A stretch of DNA of 64,000 nt from positions 20,792,239-20,856,238 of the forward strand of contig CM046330.1 in NCBI GenBank assembly GCA_025403435.1, read 5' to 3'. The notes below the pieces were generated by a model. The model saw only the letters and a list, made by a program, of their open reading frames with translations. It made no database searches and was not told where the DNA came from. Positions 32,609-44,412 of this stretch are shown piece by piece. This stretch comes from Artocarpus heterophyllus. Its lineage: Eukaryota; Streptophyta; Magnoliopsida; Rosales; Moraceae. Position 1 is the stretch's first letter. Each line of letters begins with the position of its first letter. A program made the position numbers and the translations under genes.

Positions 32609-32969
32609 TTTTTTTTAACCTGCAAAACAATGTTAGATAATAAAGGACCTCACTTCTCTCCCTCACGTGTTTCACTCTATTACTTGGTCACTCAGTTCAC
32701 TCGTGTTTCACTCGAATAATTGGCTTTTACCCTCGAATGTTCTCACCACTCTTGCCTTTTTTTTTAACTCGTTTATTCTCTCTTTCGGTTCTTTTGAAAT
32801 TACACAAACAACAATCAAATCTATCCGGCAACAAATTCAGCAACACGTTTTGCTACGCAGTTCAAAATGAAGCAAATTTTTGCACTGCGAGGTGAGGTCA
32901 AATTCAGACTCTTGGACACTCAAACAATGGAAAGGAAACAAATTTTTATTTTTTTTTCAGATCCTCTTG

Positions 32970-33000
<31 letters not shown>

Positions 33001-33390
33001 CTTTTCTTTTTTTTGTTGTTGTGAAATTTGGCAAGAACAAGGACTATAATAGACCAAGAAACACAAAACAGGAAGCTACAACCTAAACTTGAAGCCCAAG
33101 ACACTAGTTACTCGAAACCAAAAAAATAACCCTAGCAGCCCTAGGTGAAATTTCAACCAACACTAAGTTCTTTCCCAAACAAGAATTCACAAAAAAACCT
33201 AGAATAGAATTTCGGATATGACCTTGTCAACAAACCAAAGAAAGTTCAAGAAACACAAACGAGGATGCAAAAACCCTATGAATTTAACATACTCGAAATA
33301 TTTTGTTTTATTTTTGAACGAAAAAGAACCTAAGTAATAAATCAGAATTCAGAAACAAATAAGGATAGACTAACCTGAGGCTAGAACCGA
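32609..33390 (-). other. Gypsy-3 leader with purine-rich tract
   Basis: Non-coding. From 32945 to about 33015 the plus strand is nearly pure T/C (TTTTC units), i.e. an A/G tract on the element strand, matching the tract in the Gypsy-1 leader in position and composition. Small open frames over it are composition artefacts. Confidence 0.75.
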
Positions 33391-33404
33391 GGCTACTGAT
33401 ACCA
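33391..33404 (-). promoter_or_regulatory. Gypsy-3 primer-binding site
   Basis: Element strand TGGTATCAGTAGCC, 2 bp from the LTR; matches the initiator-Met PBS apart from one extra T. Confidence 0.75.
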
Positions 33405-33406
33405 AA

Positions 33407-34188
33407 TGATAAGAACCTCGCCAATATACTGACGAAACTCGTTATCAATAAAAAAGGCACCAAGACCGTTTCTACACAAATTTGGATGGAAGTCACCGCG
33501 ACCCGTTGCTTATATCGAAGCAAGAACCTAGGTATATCGTAGACGCCACAATCAAGGATGGAAAGCTCGATTGATAAGTCAGGTTGAACACCTGGATTGA
33601 TCCGAAGAGTTCGTGCAGTTCGTCAAAGAACCAAAGAAAGACTTTTCTCTCTCAAAAGATAAACATTCATCCTTTCATTATCCTTAGAAACGCCTATCTA
33701 TAGGCCAAAATTACAAAGGAAAGTTGACAAATTCAAACATAAGTACTAATCCTAATTTTAAGCCTAAAATAAAAACCAAAAGAAAGGAAAGTCTTAATGG
33801 CTGATTTTCAGCCATTTACACACCCAACAATTAAAGGAAAGTGCAATTAATCTTCGTCAACAATTTGCACAAATGATCAACCACATGTGTGTCAATAATG
33901 GGAAAGTTTCCGAAATCCTTCCATTGACTTGATCTTGCAAAATTTGAGCTGATTTCAAGCTTAACTCATCCGAATTCTTCTAGAACTTGGATCAAATTGA
34001 TGCACCTTTGTGGTTGACGTAGGCCTGGGTCAATGGGCTTGCAAAAATTTTCTTGATTTCAGATTTCGTGAATCAGCCCATTTAGTGCTTCCTTGAATTT
34101 CTTAGCTCGGGCTCTTGTGACTGGTCCAACAGGAACTTGTATTGGGTCAATCACCTTCCTTGCATTTGAGCGCCCCAAGTCTCCATCA
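33407..34188 (-). repeat. Gypsy-3 5' LTR (782 bp)
   Basis: TGATAAGAACC to CTCCATCA, matching 17963-18743. TATA region altered (CCTATAGATAGG here, CCTATAAATAGG in the other LTR). Confidence 0.93.
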
Positions 34189-34193
34189 GAACG
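34189..34193. other. Gypsy-3 TSD, right copy (GAACG)
   Basis: One mismatch to 17958-17962. Confidence 0.8.
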
Positions 34194-35114
34194 GTTTCAT
34201 TCGAAACCTCCGGAGTGATCGGATCACTCCTTAACTCCTCAACCACCACTTTGCTTCGAGGTTTAAAGTCGTCCATGTAACTCTCCTCAAGGAAAGTTGC
34301 ATTAGTTGAAACCATGACTTTATGTTCCTTTGGGTTATAAAAATAACCCTTTTAGTCCCTTTTGGATATCCTATAAACATGCAAACTTCCGAACGTGCTT
34401 CCAACTTATTCGGATCCTTAAACAGGACATGAGCCGGACATCCCCATATGCGAATATGGTTTAAGAATGTCTTCCTACTCGTCCACAACTCGTGAGGAGT
34501 TTTAGGGACCGATTTTGAAGGCACATTGTTCAAAAGATAACATGAGGTTTGTAGTGCATATCCCCAAAAGGATAAAGGCAATGATGAATAACTCATCATG
34601 GACCTGACCATGTCCAACAAAGTCCAATTTCTTCTCTCCGCTATGCCATTATGTTGCGGAGTGCTCAGCTCAGTCAAATGGGATAAAATCTCATTCTCTA
34701 ATAAGTGTCCCAAGAACTCATCAGAAAGGTATTTCCCACCTCGATCGGATCAAAGTGCCTTTATGGGTCTGCCCAATTGCTTTCCACTTCAGCTCGAAAC
34801 TCCCTGAACTTGTGAAAAGTTTCACTTTTGGGGTGCATCAGGTACACATACCCATACCTTGAGTAATCGTCAATAAAAGTGACAAAGTACTCATACCCTC
34901 CTTGTGCCCGGATGTTCATTGGTCCGCAAACATCACTATGCACAAGTTCTAGAACCCCTTCAGCCCTATTGCCCTTAAACTCGATTGGTTTTTTGGTCAT
35001 TTTACCCTCCAAACAAGATTCACATTGAGGTATAGATTCCACCTTTAAGTGACTTAAAGGTCCATCCCTTACCAATCTTTGAATCCTATTCAGGTTAATA
35101 TGACCAAGGCACAA
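34194..35114 (-). pseudogene. Copia-4 integrase (decayed)
   Basis: Minus strand. GHINLNRIQRLVRDGP, CESCLEGKM, first D in HSDVCGPMN, a one-base loss near 34780 that shifts the frame, the family-shared TGA at 34750-34752 before SDRGGKY, and the E in [10 protein letters not shown]. The rest reads to [16 protein letters not shown], where another frameshift follows, and the linker ends at the Gypsy-3 insertion. Same layout as in Copia-3. Confidence 0.88.
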
Positions 35115-36414
35115 ATGCTAAAGATAAGTCTTATTAGAGTGAGAAGTTTTAAATCTTTAGAGTTATTATCATTCATCTCAGCATTAAGCAATAACTCCAT
35201 CTTAGGTTTGATAAAATATAGATTATTTTGCATCCATCTAGAACAAATAAAAGAGTTGTTTTTACGAATCACCACTTTATCATTAAAAGAAACCAAATAG
35301 GAGTCTTTAAATAAACAAGATACAGAAATTAAATTCCTTTTAAATTTAGGAACATAAAAACAATCTTGCAAAAATAAATTCCTATAATTATCAAAATAAA
35401 GATGGACGTCTCCCACGGCTTCTGCTGAGACCAAGGATTCATCACCCATCCGAAGCGTGAAGTCCTCATGGAGCAGACTTCTCGTTTCTTTGAACCCTTG
35501 TAGAGAAACACAAAAATGATTAGTTGCACAGGAATCTATGACCCAAATGTCACTAGATTCCTCAACCAAACAAGTTTCTAAATATAGAAGATTACACCTA
35601 CCTCCTTTAGAAAGGAAGTCCTTGCAATGCTTCTTGATATGCCCAACCATTCCACCGAAGAAGCACTTAAGCTTCTTCAGGTTCTTCTTCTTCTTCTTGC
35701 TCTTGGTGCTAGCAAGAATAGAAGACTTCCCATTTTTGGACCGTTGCTTCTTTCCATTCCCAGAGTTAGGATTGGAACCAAAAGTAGCTACCATGTTGGC
35801 CTCTCCACCCACCGGAGACTCCCTGATCAGCAGTTCAAACTCCTGTAACTGTTTTATCAGTTCTGTCAAGGTCATATCTCGTCTATTGCTTAAATTAAAT
35901 GTAGCTCTAAACAAAATAAATTCCTTTGATAGAGTCTCAAAGACCATAGTCATCTGAGTTTCAGCATCGATGTCGGCTCCATTGGTTTGAGCCTCAGCGA
36001 GGTAACCCATGACCAACATCATATGCTCCTTTACAGATGTCCCTGGCCTCTGTCTATAGTTTAGAAGTTTCTGATGTGCCCCTTGCCTCTTTGTTATCGC
36101 CCTCCAAACATATCCTCAGGATTATCCAAGATCTACTTCGCAGTCTCATAATCCTGATGTTGAGCCTGCAGCACATTATTCATGCTGGCCATAACATAAC
36201 AATAGGCCTAATCATTAGCATCTTTCCAGTGATCATGCGCTTGGAATTGCTCATTAGTTGAGTCTCCCGTAGGCTCGGGAGGACAAGGGGTTGTCAGTAC
36301 ATATTTCAGTTTCTCAAAGGATAGGACAATATTGAGCTTCTGTTTCCAATCGTTATAGTTCTCACCGGTTAATAGGTTTTTGTCAAGTATTGATGATAAA
36401 GCGTTTTTAGACAT
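35115..36414 (-). pseudogene. Copia-4 gag-protease (decayed)
   Basis: ATG at 36414 (MSKNALSSILDKN). A first stretch to about 36208 and a second from 36022 on, with a stop-rich gap between. HMMLVMGYLAEAQTN, FRATFNLSNRRDMTL, a zinc knuckle read as CFFGGMVGHIKKHC (second Cys replaced by Gly), and a protease motif read as IDSCATNH (DSG became DSC, near 35530). Both changes would disable the domains. The frame then continues into the pre-integrase region (CFYVPKFKRNLISV). Confidence 0.88.
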
Positions 36415-38106
36415 TTTTAATCTACAATAAAGAATCATATACCAAATATAAGCAAACATATCATAATAATTTAGTAAGATAACACAATCACGTAAAAACA
36501 TACAAATGTGTTTATGTGTCAAAACCTTGAAAATATCACAACCTTACAACGATAATTCCCAACTCATAATTAAACAAGCTCCTAGGGGAGTCATGCCAAA
36601 ATCAATCAGGAATATGGATCCCTTCCTGATTAATATATGCCATCCAAGACCCGTATGATCCAGTATATATTAATAATCTTTTCTTTGGCCATTAATTTTA
36701 TTAACAGAGCTCCTATAGGAGGTTAATAATAAAATTAACGTGAGTGTATAACCATCATTTCAATATTTTATCCAAGATTTACAATCACCACCTAAGGGTG
36801 TGCAACCATAAATCATGCTAAAATACCTTATCCTCTCAGAGATCCAATCTAGTACATGATAGAAATCCCTTCCTAGGGGTCGGGACCACCATGTTCTACC
36901 TATGGACCAACGATGGAGGCCTTAGGTTCTCTCTTCGAAAACCTTATCCCACTCAATCTTTTGAAATCAATGTTTTATTTTAAAAATATGCATGAACAAT
37001 TTTAATATGAGCGGCCCCATTCTATATGACATGTTATCATTATACATGGCAAATTATATTATAATGCAGACAAGCAAACCAATCAAGCAAAGCTACAAGC
37101 AAAATAATAAATAACCGTAATATTATGGCTCCACCCTAAAGAATAGAAAACAAAGATTACTATAGAATAATCGAGACATATTATCGATTCTTCATTCTTA
37201 AATCCTCAAGCTGTATCCTTCTTCATGTAATGCCCATCTTTAAGTCTTCAATCCCATATGAATCGAATACTTCATATTTCTGGTCATATCCAAATTTAAT
37301 ATTTCTTAGAATTGTCCCAAAAATAAAATTAAAAATGCACTGAAAAAACTACAACTTTTCTGGAAATTTTCTAGCTCTGGGTTGGCAGGCCATTCTGGAC
37401 GATCGGACAGACGGTCATGCTCCATCGACCTACTGATCTGGACGATCGGCCTGCCGACTCATGAAAGTTTAGCCTACCGAACTGGAAGTTTCGCCTGCCG
37501 CCAGAGCCACCTGATTTCTGCCCCACTGACGGCCTGCGAACCATACGTCCGACCTGCTGATCTGTGACCATCGGCCTGTTGAACTGGAGGGTTCGGCATG
37601 CCGACCGAGTAGAAATCTCCTATTCCAAAAAATACAATTTTTAATGCAATTCATCTATTTTATTTTCAACAATTCAAAAAAAATAATTAGAGACTCAGGA
37701 AATACCTGGGTGCGCCATCATCCATCTTCTAGATCCGCCTTCTAGATCCGTCTTCTACGAATAATTATTTAATTACAAAATTCTTACAAGTTTGAAATTA
37801 AACAATAATTCCTAGACGGAGATGATAGTCCGCCATCTAATTACATGAAAAACCTAGATACACATTCTAACATCTAAGGAACCATAACCGGTATAAATTA
37901 ATTAATTAATAAATAATTAAATAACCACTTAATCAACCATAATTAATTAATGAACATTCAACACATAATCCATGACAACATATATAATATATAGAAACCT
38001 AGAGTGCCAACTCTTTATAAAATTAAATTCAAGCATGAGACTAAGATCACAAAATTTATACATATAACATGATCACAAACTTGTAAATTTATGTAAAAAC
38101 CACGGC
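36415..38106 (-). other. Copia-4 leader
   Basis: Counterpart of the Copia-3 leader. CCTAGG-type sites near 36581 (CTCCTAGGGGAG), 36712 (CTCCTATAGGAGG), 36791 (CACCTAAGGGTG) and 36872 (TTCCTAGGGGTC); two are altered. A dyad array lies at 37378-37612. No coding signal. Confidence 0.75.
37378..37612. repeat. Dyad array, Copia-4 leader
   Basis: Degenerate units, including GATCGGCCTGCCGACTC, CCATCGGCCTGTTGAAC and GTTCGGCATGCCGACCGAG. Confidence 0.8.
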
Positions 38107-38118
38107 TCTGATACCAAT
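38107..38118 (-). promoter_or_regulatory. Copia-4 primer-binding site
   Basis: Element strand ATTGGTATCAGA next to the 5' LTR. Confidence 0.85.
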
Positions 38119-40126
38119 TGTTGAAAAAATAGTATGCAGCGAAATTTTAAAAATTTTACATCAGAGTATTTTCCAAAACACAAGTTTGACATCCTATATG
38201 CATAAATTAACCAGATCTTACCAGCCTTTGTATGCCGAAAAACCCTCGCAAAACGTGAAGAGAAGTAACGTTCCAAAAAAGCCTCAACTAACTGGTCTTC
38301 TTTGCTATTCTCTATCCACGGCCAGAGTGAGTGTGGGTTCACATGTACAGCTCTTCTACCAGGTGACTCTCCTTCTAGCCAATCAAGAGAACCTAAAGCA
38401 AGTGTTCTTGTTTTATGAACAAAAGCTCTCAGGGAGTTTTCAAATTCTCACTAGCAGAGTATCACTCTTAATCTCTCAATTGCTCTAAGCAACTCTTAAG
38501 ACTTACTCCTTTTTTATAGAGGTTGGGCCTAGGGTCAGTCCTTATCAGATTAGGTCTCAAAAACTCAAAATAGAATCAAGTTTGGATCAATATATGATAA
38601 GATTTGCGTAAAAACGCATAATCTTATCCTTTGTTCATCGGTAGGCCAAACAGCCTGATCGGCAAGCCGAACAGGCCCCATCGGCAAGCCAACCTGGCGA
38701 TAAAAAATCTCCACGAATCTTTTATTTTCCACCCAAGATTCTATAGGGTTAAGTCTCAGTTTTAATTCAAATAACCCAATAGAGAAGTTATCTAATAAAA
38801 CAACTTTATCTAGATAATCTCTAGAAAAATAAATTAATTCCCAATAATTCTACAAGTTTATCTTGATCTAATTTATCCAAAATTAAATCAACCGATAAAC
38901 AGACAAGAATTATCCGATCCTAATAATTTAACAAGTTTATCTTAAATTAATTTTATCACGAAATTAATTCAACCAATAAACAGACATGAATTATTTGATT
39001 CTTCCAAATTTCAACCAATCTGATAAATCTGACATAAGTCACCAATGATTGGAAAAGCACGCCGTGTCGTTACAGGATGTTGTGAGCTAGCAAAGGGGAC
39101 CAAATGGACCTATATAGTTCAAGCTCCTAATAATTACGAAACCCAATATCCTAGATATACATTTCATAATTATCAACTCCAACACTACTCCACTAAAAGC
39201 TTGGAGCTACACTCTCGAACTACATAGAATTACGAAGCCCGTATAGTTAAGTCTCCATGACATATCATAATGTATCGTATCTCCATATGATTATCCATAA
39301 TCGGCTTAAGGACAAGTTCTGTCTTACCTTCTCGATTATTTTTATCTTACGTTCCATTATCTCACCATCAGAAAACTTACCATCCAAAGATAGTATACCA
39401 TTCGGTTACACCTATGTATCCAAATGGTTAAGTGCTCAAGTTTTTCAATTACAAGATAATGGATATAAGAGGATATCATTACTCCTAAAAAGGAGCTATG
39501 GATTCCACTTCTATGAATAACAAGTCTATGCTATCAAGAGTCATGCCTCCAACGTACCGGCTTGCAAACCACTATTAAGGTGTGGGTGTCACCATTTGGT
39601 ACATCAAAAGACACAAGTCAAGACAATGGGCCTACTATTCATATCAGGATTAAGATTCAATACAAATGATTGTCTAAAGTGAATCGATTTGCCGAGACAG
39701 AATTATTAATCTAAATCAATTCACTTTATGTCCCGATCCAATACATTGTCACCTATGACAACGTGCCAATGTTTCTATTCACGGAGTCCACCTTCGATGG
39801 TCAAGACAAACCATCCCCAAAAGGGATATAGACAACATAACAATCTTTGCATGAATAAAGTGCCCAACTGTATTCCTTCAATTGTGGATCCTATGATTTA
39901 GACCATCACCTTAAGAATCGTATCTTCTGCATAATCCGTCCATCATATGCCCAATTCTTAAGGTTTAGACCGACAGCCTCAGACTATTGTTTGCTTAACA
40001 TACTTCAACAAATATGAACGTAAAGAGGACAAGATTTGGTATATAAACAATGAATAAATTCTTTATTGATAAAAATGTCTCCAAAAACTTATTATATTTT
40101 TACTCCTTAGAGCATACATGTCTAAC
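38119..40126 (-). repeat. Copia-4 5' LTR (2008 bp)
   Basis: TGTTGAAAAAATAGTATGC to AGCATACATGTCTAACA. TATA on the minus strand at 38511-38519 (CTATAAAAA). Uninterrupted, unlike its partner at 3850-9921. Confidence 0.93.
38636..38695. repeat. Dyad array (3 units), Copia-4 5' LTR U3
   Basis: CATCGGTAGGCCAAAC, GATCGGCAAGCCGAAC, CATCGGCAAGCCAACC; 117 bp upstream of TATA. Confidence 0.85.
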
Positions 40127-40467
40127 ATAAAGTACATCAATTACTTAGAATTTTCTCAACAAATTAATTATCAATGCCACAATTTTGGGAATTGTCTGTT
40201 GATTTCTCTTTAGCAACCTTCGGCCTGCCGATTACTGAAGATTGGCTTGCTGAAGTACCACATTCAATATTACATGCAATTAAAACATTAAATATTTATC
40301 ATACACACATTATAAGTGACATGAACACCTCGAGCACATCAATTTCACGTAATCGTCATTTGTCATAATTCTCAAATAAATGGTCAGTAACATTATATCA
40401 TAAAGAAATACTTAATGTCATTATATATCTATCATTAATAGTTACAAGAAAAATGGCGGGTGTTACA
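40127..40467 (-). repeat. T1 lone LTR, terminal part
   Basis: Resumes T1 after Copia-4. It matches the T2 end: a dyad motif, a stretch with ATTAAAACATTAA, CGTCACTTGTCATAA-like sequence, and the terminus GGCGGGTGTTACA (T2: GGTGGGTGTTACA). Ends at 40467, where Copia-1 gag resumes. Confidence 0.8.
40205..40250. repeat. Dyad motif (2 units), T1 LTR
   Basis: CTTCGGCCTGCCGATTAC and a decayed ATTGGCTTGCTGAAG; counterpart of the six-unit array at 61264-61402 in T2. Confidence 0.7.
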
Positions 40468-43400
40468 TCAGCCATGGCCAATCTTGCTGTTAATTTTGGT
40501 CATTCTAGTCAATCTTCCTCTTTTAATTTCAACAAAAGGTTTTCTGGTTCATCTAGATTTGGTAATCATTCTGGTTACTGTCTTTTTTTGCACGTTACTC
40601 TCATCCCTTTAGTGGAACTAATAGAGGTTCTCCTATGACTAATCCTCAATTTTGAGGTTCTCACATGCCTAGAGGAAGAAGATCTGATAGATTCTACGTA
40701 GGTAGAGGAAAATGGCAGGCCAACAAAATATAGTGCCAACTCTATGTCAAAACAAGACATGTGGTCTCAAATTGCTATTATCATTTTAACGATTCTTTTG
40801 CTGGTGTTGGTTCTACTCAGTTTAATACAGAATCTCATCCTCGAAGTGGTAGACCACAGGGAAACATTGCTTCTTCAATTTTATCATGCCATACTTTATA
40901 GCAACATTATTCAAATTCAATAACTGGAATGCTTGCTACATCGAAAAACATGTATAATTCAGCATGGTATCCTCGCAATAATGTAGATTATGATTAGTAT
41001 CTAGATTCAGGGGCAACCAACCATCTCATAGTTGATTCCACAAATCTAATGACTAAAATAGAGTTCATGGGTTCTGATCAAGTTCATATGGGTGATGGTA
41101 AGGGATTACATACTAAACATGTTAGTTGCTCTCAATTCTTTTCTCCTAGTTATTGCATCTAGAACTTTATCTTTAAAACAACTCTTACATGTCCCTAAAA
41201 TCACAAAAAATCTATTAAGTGTGTCTAAATTTGCCTTAGATAATCAAATACACTTTGAGTTTCATCCTAGTGTTTGTTTTGTGAAGGATCTTGCCACTTA
41301 AGCCACACTTCTTAAAGGTCATCTTAAAGGGGGTCTTTATGTTTTTGATAAATCTCATGTCTAGCTTCCTAAGCCAATTTTCTTCAAACTGCCTGTTTCA
41401 TTGTCTCACTCAAATTCCAACTTAAATTTTTTTGTCAATATCTTTTCTAGTATACCTACTGTACATACAAATCTATTGTGTAATGTTTCATCCCCTAGTT
41501 CCTCTCAATTTGGTGTCTGGCATAATAGGTTAGGCTATCCCTCAGAATCAATTGTAATTCTTTTACTGTCTTAAAATATTTTCAAAACTATCAATAAAAC
41601 TTCTAATATAGTTTGTTGAACCTATTGTCTTAGCAAATTGCACAAATCCTGATTTTCTCATTCTAAAACCATTTATACTAAACCTCTTGAAATGGTTTAC
41701 TCAGATATCTAGGGTCCTTCTCCTATTTCTTCTACTAGTGGATATCAATACTACATTCATTTCATTGATCATTTCACACGTTTCACACAAGTCAGAAGCC
41801 TTGCAAACTTTTGTTCACTTTAAAAACCAAGTTGAGCTTCAATTGGGCCACAAAATTAAGACAGTCCAAACTGATTGGGGTGGGGAGCACAGACCTTTAC
41901 TAATTTGTTGACCTCACATTTTACATAGGCACCTTTGTCCCTATACTCATGAACAAAATGGATTACCTGAGAGAAAACATCAGCATATTGTAGAAAATGG
42001 CTTAACCGTCTTGGTTCAAGCTTTTTTACCTTTCAAATACTGGGATAAAGCCTTTAGAATTGTTGTGTATCTTATAAGTAGATTACCTACTACACAATAT
42101 GTCTCCTTTGGAGTTACTATTTCATGTCAAACCACTATATTATCAACTCAAAACTTTTGGCTGCCTATGTTTTCTAAATCTTAAACCTTACAATTCGCAC
42201 AAATTTGCTTACAAGTCTTCTCCATGCACCTTTCTTGGTTATAGCCTAAATCACAAAGGTTATAAATATCTTGATGCAACTGGCAGAGTTTTTGTGTCTA
42301 TAGACGTTGTCTTTGATGAATTCTCTTTTCTCTTTCCTGAATCTGTTTAGTCCATAATCTCTTATTCCTCATCTGACCCTCCCCCAAATTCTTGATCTGT
42401 TCTTCCTTTTTTTTTCTTTTGGTCTTGCACTTCAATCTTCTCCTTCTATTTTATAGTTAGTTTCTAATACAATACAACATGATAACATTGTGAATGATCA
42501 ATATGTTTTGTCTGAAAATTCTCCATCTACCATAGCTCTTGATTTGCATGCTCTAACTTCTACAATAAGAACAAATAAACACTCAAGGGGGTCTGTTAAC
42601 ATTCATCCTATGAAAACTAGAGCAAAGGCTGGTATTTTCAAGCCTAAAGTCTACATGGCAGCCAAAGAACAGGGTACAGCAGTAGAGTCTTGGAACATAC
42701 TCATTGGCAGCAGGCAATGAGAGATGAGTACCTGGCTTTGCTTAGAAACAATACCTGGAGTCTAGCCCCACAACCAGAGGGAAAAAAAAGCATTAGGGTG
42801 TAAGTTGGTATCTAGAGTAAAAGAGAATCTAGATGGCTCAATAAACAAGTTTAAAGTCAGATTGGTTACCAAAGGTTTTCACCAAGCAACATATTTTGAT
42901 TTTGGAGAGGCATTCAGTCCAGTTGTAAAGCCCACAACCATTAGAATTGTTCTGACTTTGGCTCTCAGTCAACAGTGGACAGTAAGACAACTTGACATTA
43001 ATAATGCCTTCTTAAATGGTGAATTGCAATAGGAAGTATTCATGGAACAACCATTTGGTTTCATTGATCCTAAAATCCATCTTTGGCATGTAAGCTTCAC
43101 AAGTCACTTTATGGTCTCAAACAAGCTCCTCAAGCTTGGTTTGAAAAACTCTATGTTACACTAAGTGAGCTTAGTTTTAAGTCACCAAAATCATATCAAT
43201 CTCTTTTCATCAACATCACTCTTCAAGCTACAATATTTGCTCTAGTTTATGTGGATGACATTTTAATAACTGGAAGTAGTAATCAAGCAGTATTGGAAGT
43301 CATTACTAAGTTGAATCAGAACTATGCCTTGAAAGATCTAGGTGAAGTAGATTACTTCCTAGGAATTCAAGTTAGAAAAAATGATATTGTTTTTCACTTG

Positions 43401-44106
43401 TGTCCAACAAAACAAATACGTGACCTGTTATGCAAGACAAAAATGTAGTATGCTCGAGAGGTTATAGCTCCTTTAATCATTGGTCAAAAGTTAACAGCTT
43501 TTGGAAGTGATCCAATTACAATCACTAGACTAGAGTTGGCATATTCAGTCAATCGAGTGTGTCAATTTAAGCAAAATCCTTTAGAAGCTCTTGGAAAATT
43601 GCTAAAAGAATCTTGTGTTACTTAGTAGGAACTATTGAATTTAGTTTGCATCTTACTTCGTGTCCTTCATCTCAACTCAATCTGGTTGGATTTTGTGATG
43701 CTGATTGGGCATCAGATGTGGATGACAGATGCAATCTCGCAAGCAGCACACTGTATCAAGGTCATCAACAGAGGCAGAGTATCATAGTTTAACCAGTTTA
43801 GTTGTAGAAATAAACTGGGTTCAAGGACTGCTTGGAGAATTGAAAGTATTAAGTACAAAGAAGCCTATTGTTTGGTGTGACAATTTAAGCACTATACAAC
43901 TTATAGCAAATCTAGTTTTACATGCTCAAACAAAGCATATTGAATTGGATCTTTACTTTGTTCATGAGAAAATTCAGCAGAAGCTCTTGGAAGTACGACA
44001 TGTTTTGGTAGTTGATCAATTAGCTGATGTTTTTACAAAAGCAATTTCGAGTTCAGTTTTTAGTTCCTTTAAATCCAAACTTAGAGTTCTAGATTTCATA
44101 TACTAG
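40468..44106 (+). pseudogene. Copia-1 gag C-terminus, protease, integrase, RT and RNase H (decayed)
   Basis: Gag resumes with AMANLAVNFGHSSQSSS. Protease motif LDSGATNHLIVDS near 41006, pre-integrase HNRLGYPSES near 41520, integrase core with GYQYYIHFIDHFTRF and VQTDWGGEH (41687-41911), the INT C-terminal region CTFLGYSLNHKGYKYLD (42099-42350), RT with [25 protein letters not shown] (42805-43032) and the catalytic box YVDDILITG (YVDD at 43248-43259), GLKQAPQAWF, and RNase H with FCDADWASD near 43695 and EAEYHSLTSLVVEINWVQGL (43729-44106). Stops and frameshifts separate nearly every domain. A complete Copia domain order confirms the class; nothing here can be expressed as a polyprotein. Confidence 0.9.
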
Positions 44107-44110
44107 GTTT

Positions 44111-44119
44111 GAGAGGGGA
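44111..44119 (+). promoter_or_regulatory. Copia-1 polypurine tract
   Basis: GAGAGGGGA directly before the 3' LTR. Confidence 0.75.
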
Positions 44120-44367
44120 TGTTAGGAGTAATAACAAAATAGCCAAAGTTAGTTAGTAGATGCAACAACTTTGTACATGTGTCAATAGATGAGTGGTAGC
44201 TAAAAACAAGTTGCTTAGTTAGTTAAAATAAGTATTTAATAAGCCCCTATATTGAGTAGTTGTATTCAGTAGTTTTTCAACAATTAATGAAATAAGAAAA
44301 GTTCATAATTCTTTCATCAAAGTTCTTCCAAGATTTCATTTGCTCGATATACTCCCTAAATCTAATA
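44120..44367 (+). repeat. Copia-1 3' LTR (248 bp)
   Basis: TGTTAGGAGTAATAAC to ATCTAATA; complete partner of the clipped 5' LTR. Ends in TA. Confidence 0.85.
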
Positions 44368-44407
44368 TGGCCTATGGTCGCAACCTTAACGAGACTTGTC
44401 CACCTTA
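44368..44407. other. Short spacer between Copia-1 and Copia-2
   Basis: 40 bp of pre-insertion sequence (TGGCCTATGGTCGCAACC...) that continues after Copia-2 at 54085. No feature seen. Confidence 0.7.
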
Positions 44408-44412
44408 TGACG
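44408..44412. other. Copia-2 TSD, left copy (TGACG)
   Basis: TGACG recurs exactly at 54080-54084. Confidence 0.95.

Larger units (their letters stand above)
17963..34188 (-). mobile_element. Gypsy-3: older Ty3/Gypsy element, invaded by Copia-3
   Basis: Minus-strand element with LTRs of 781 bp (17963-18743) and 782 bp (33407-34188). Its own length without Copia-3 is about 7.0 kb. Gag (31691-32608) and the rest of the polyprotein (18521-22421) are split by Copia-3, inserted with TSD CTAGC. The LTRs differ visibly more than those of Gypsy-1 and -2, and the frame has many stops, so it is older. It is a related subfamily: protease, RT and integrase sequences are close to Gypsy-2. Confidence 0.93.
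3850..40126 (-). mobile_element. Copia-4: 2-kb-LTR Copia, invaded by three Gypsy elements
   Basis: Pieces in genomic order: 3' LTR (about 3850-4523 and 9348-9921), RNase H (9922-10324), RNase H/RT (16629-17962), integrase, protease and gag (34194-36414), leader (36415-38106), PBS, and 5' LTR (38119-40126). All lie on the minus strand and line up with uninterrupted Copia-3. The three gaps are filled by Gypsy-1, -2 and -3, each with its own TSD, and Copia-3 supplies the empty site for each. The left end is lost: about 760 bp of the 3' LTR and part of T1 are deleted at 3850. The right flank begins TAAAG (40127). All reading frames are broken. Confidence 0.85.
1229..44367 (+). mobile_element. Copia-1: old Copia element split by 38 kb of insertions
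   Basis: The two ends match each other: 1229-1443 aligns with 44151-44367 (shared AGTTAGTAGATGCAAC and ATTAATGAAATAAGAAAAG). Gag lies at 1498-2031 and the rest of the polyprotein at 40468-44106, all on the plus strand. The break falls in gag, and the reading frame resumes at 40468 once one 5-bp duplication is discounted. Without the inserted DNA the element would be about 4.7 kb, a normal Copia length. Every domain carries stops or frameshifts, so it is dead and is the oldest layer of the nest. The gag type suggests a Retrofit/Ale-like lineage, which is inference. Confidence 0.85.

Noticed and set aside
32945..33015. T-rich run read as a Pol III terminator or poly(A) tail of a SINE
   Set aside because: It is the complement of the purine tract in the Gypsy-3 leader and has the same place in Gypsy-1.
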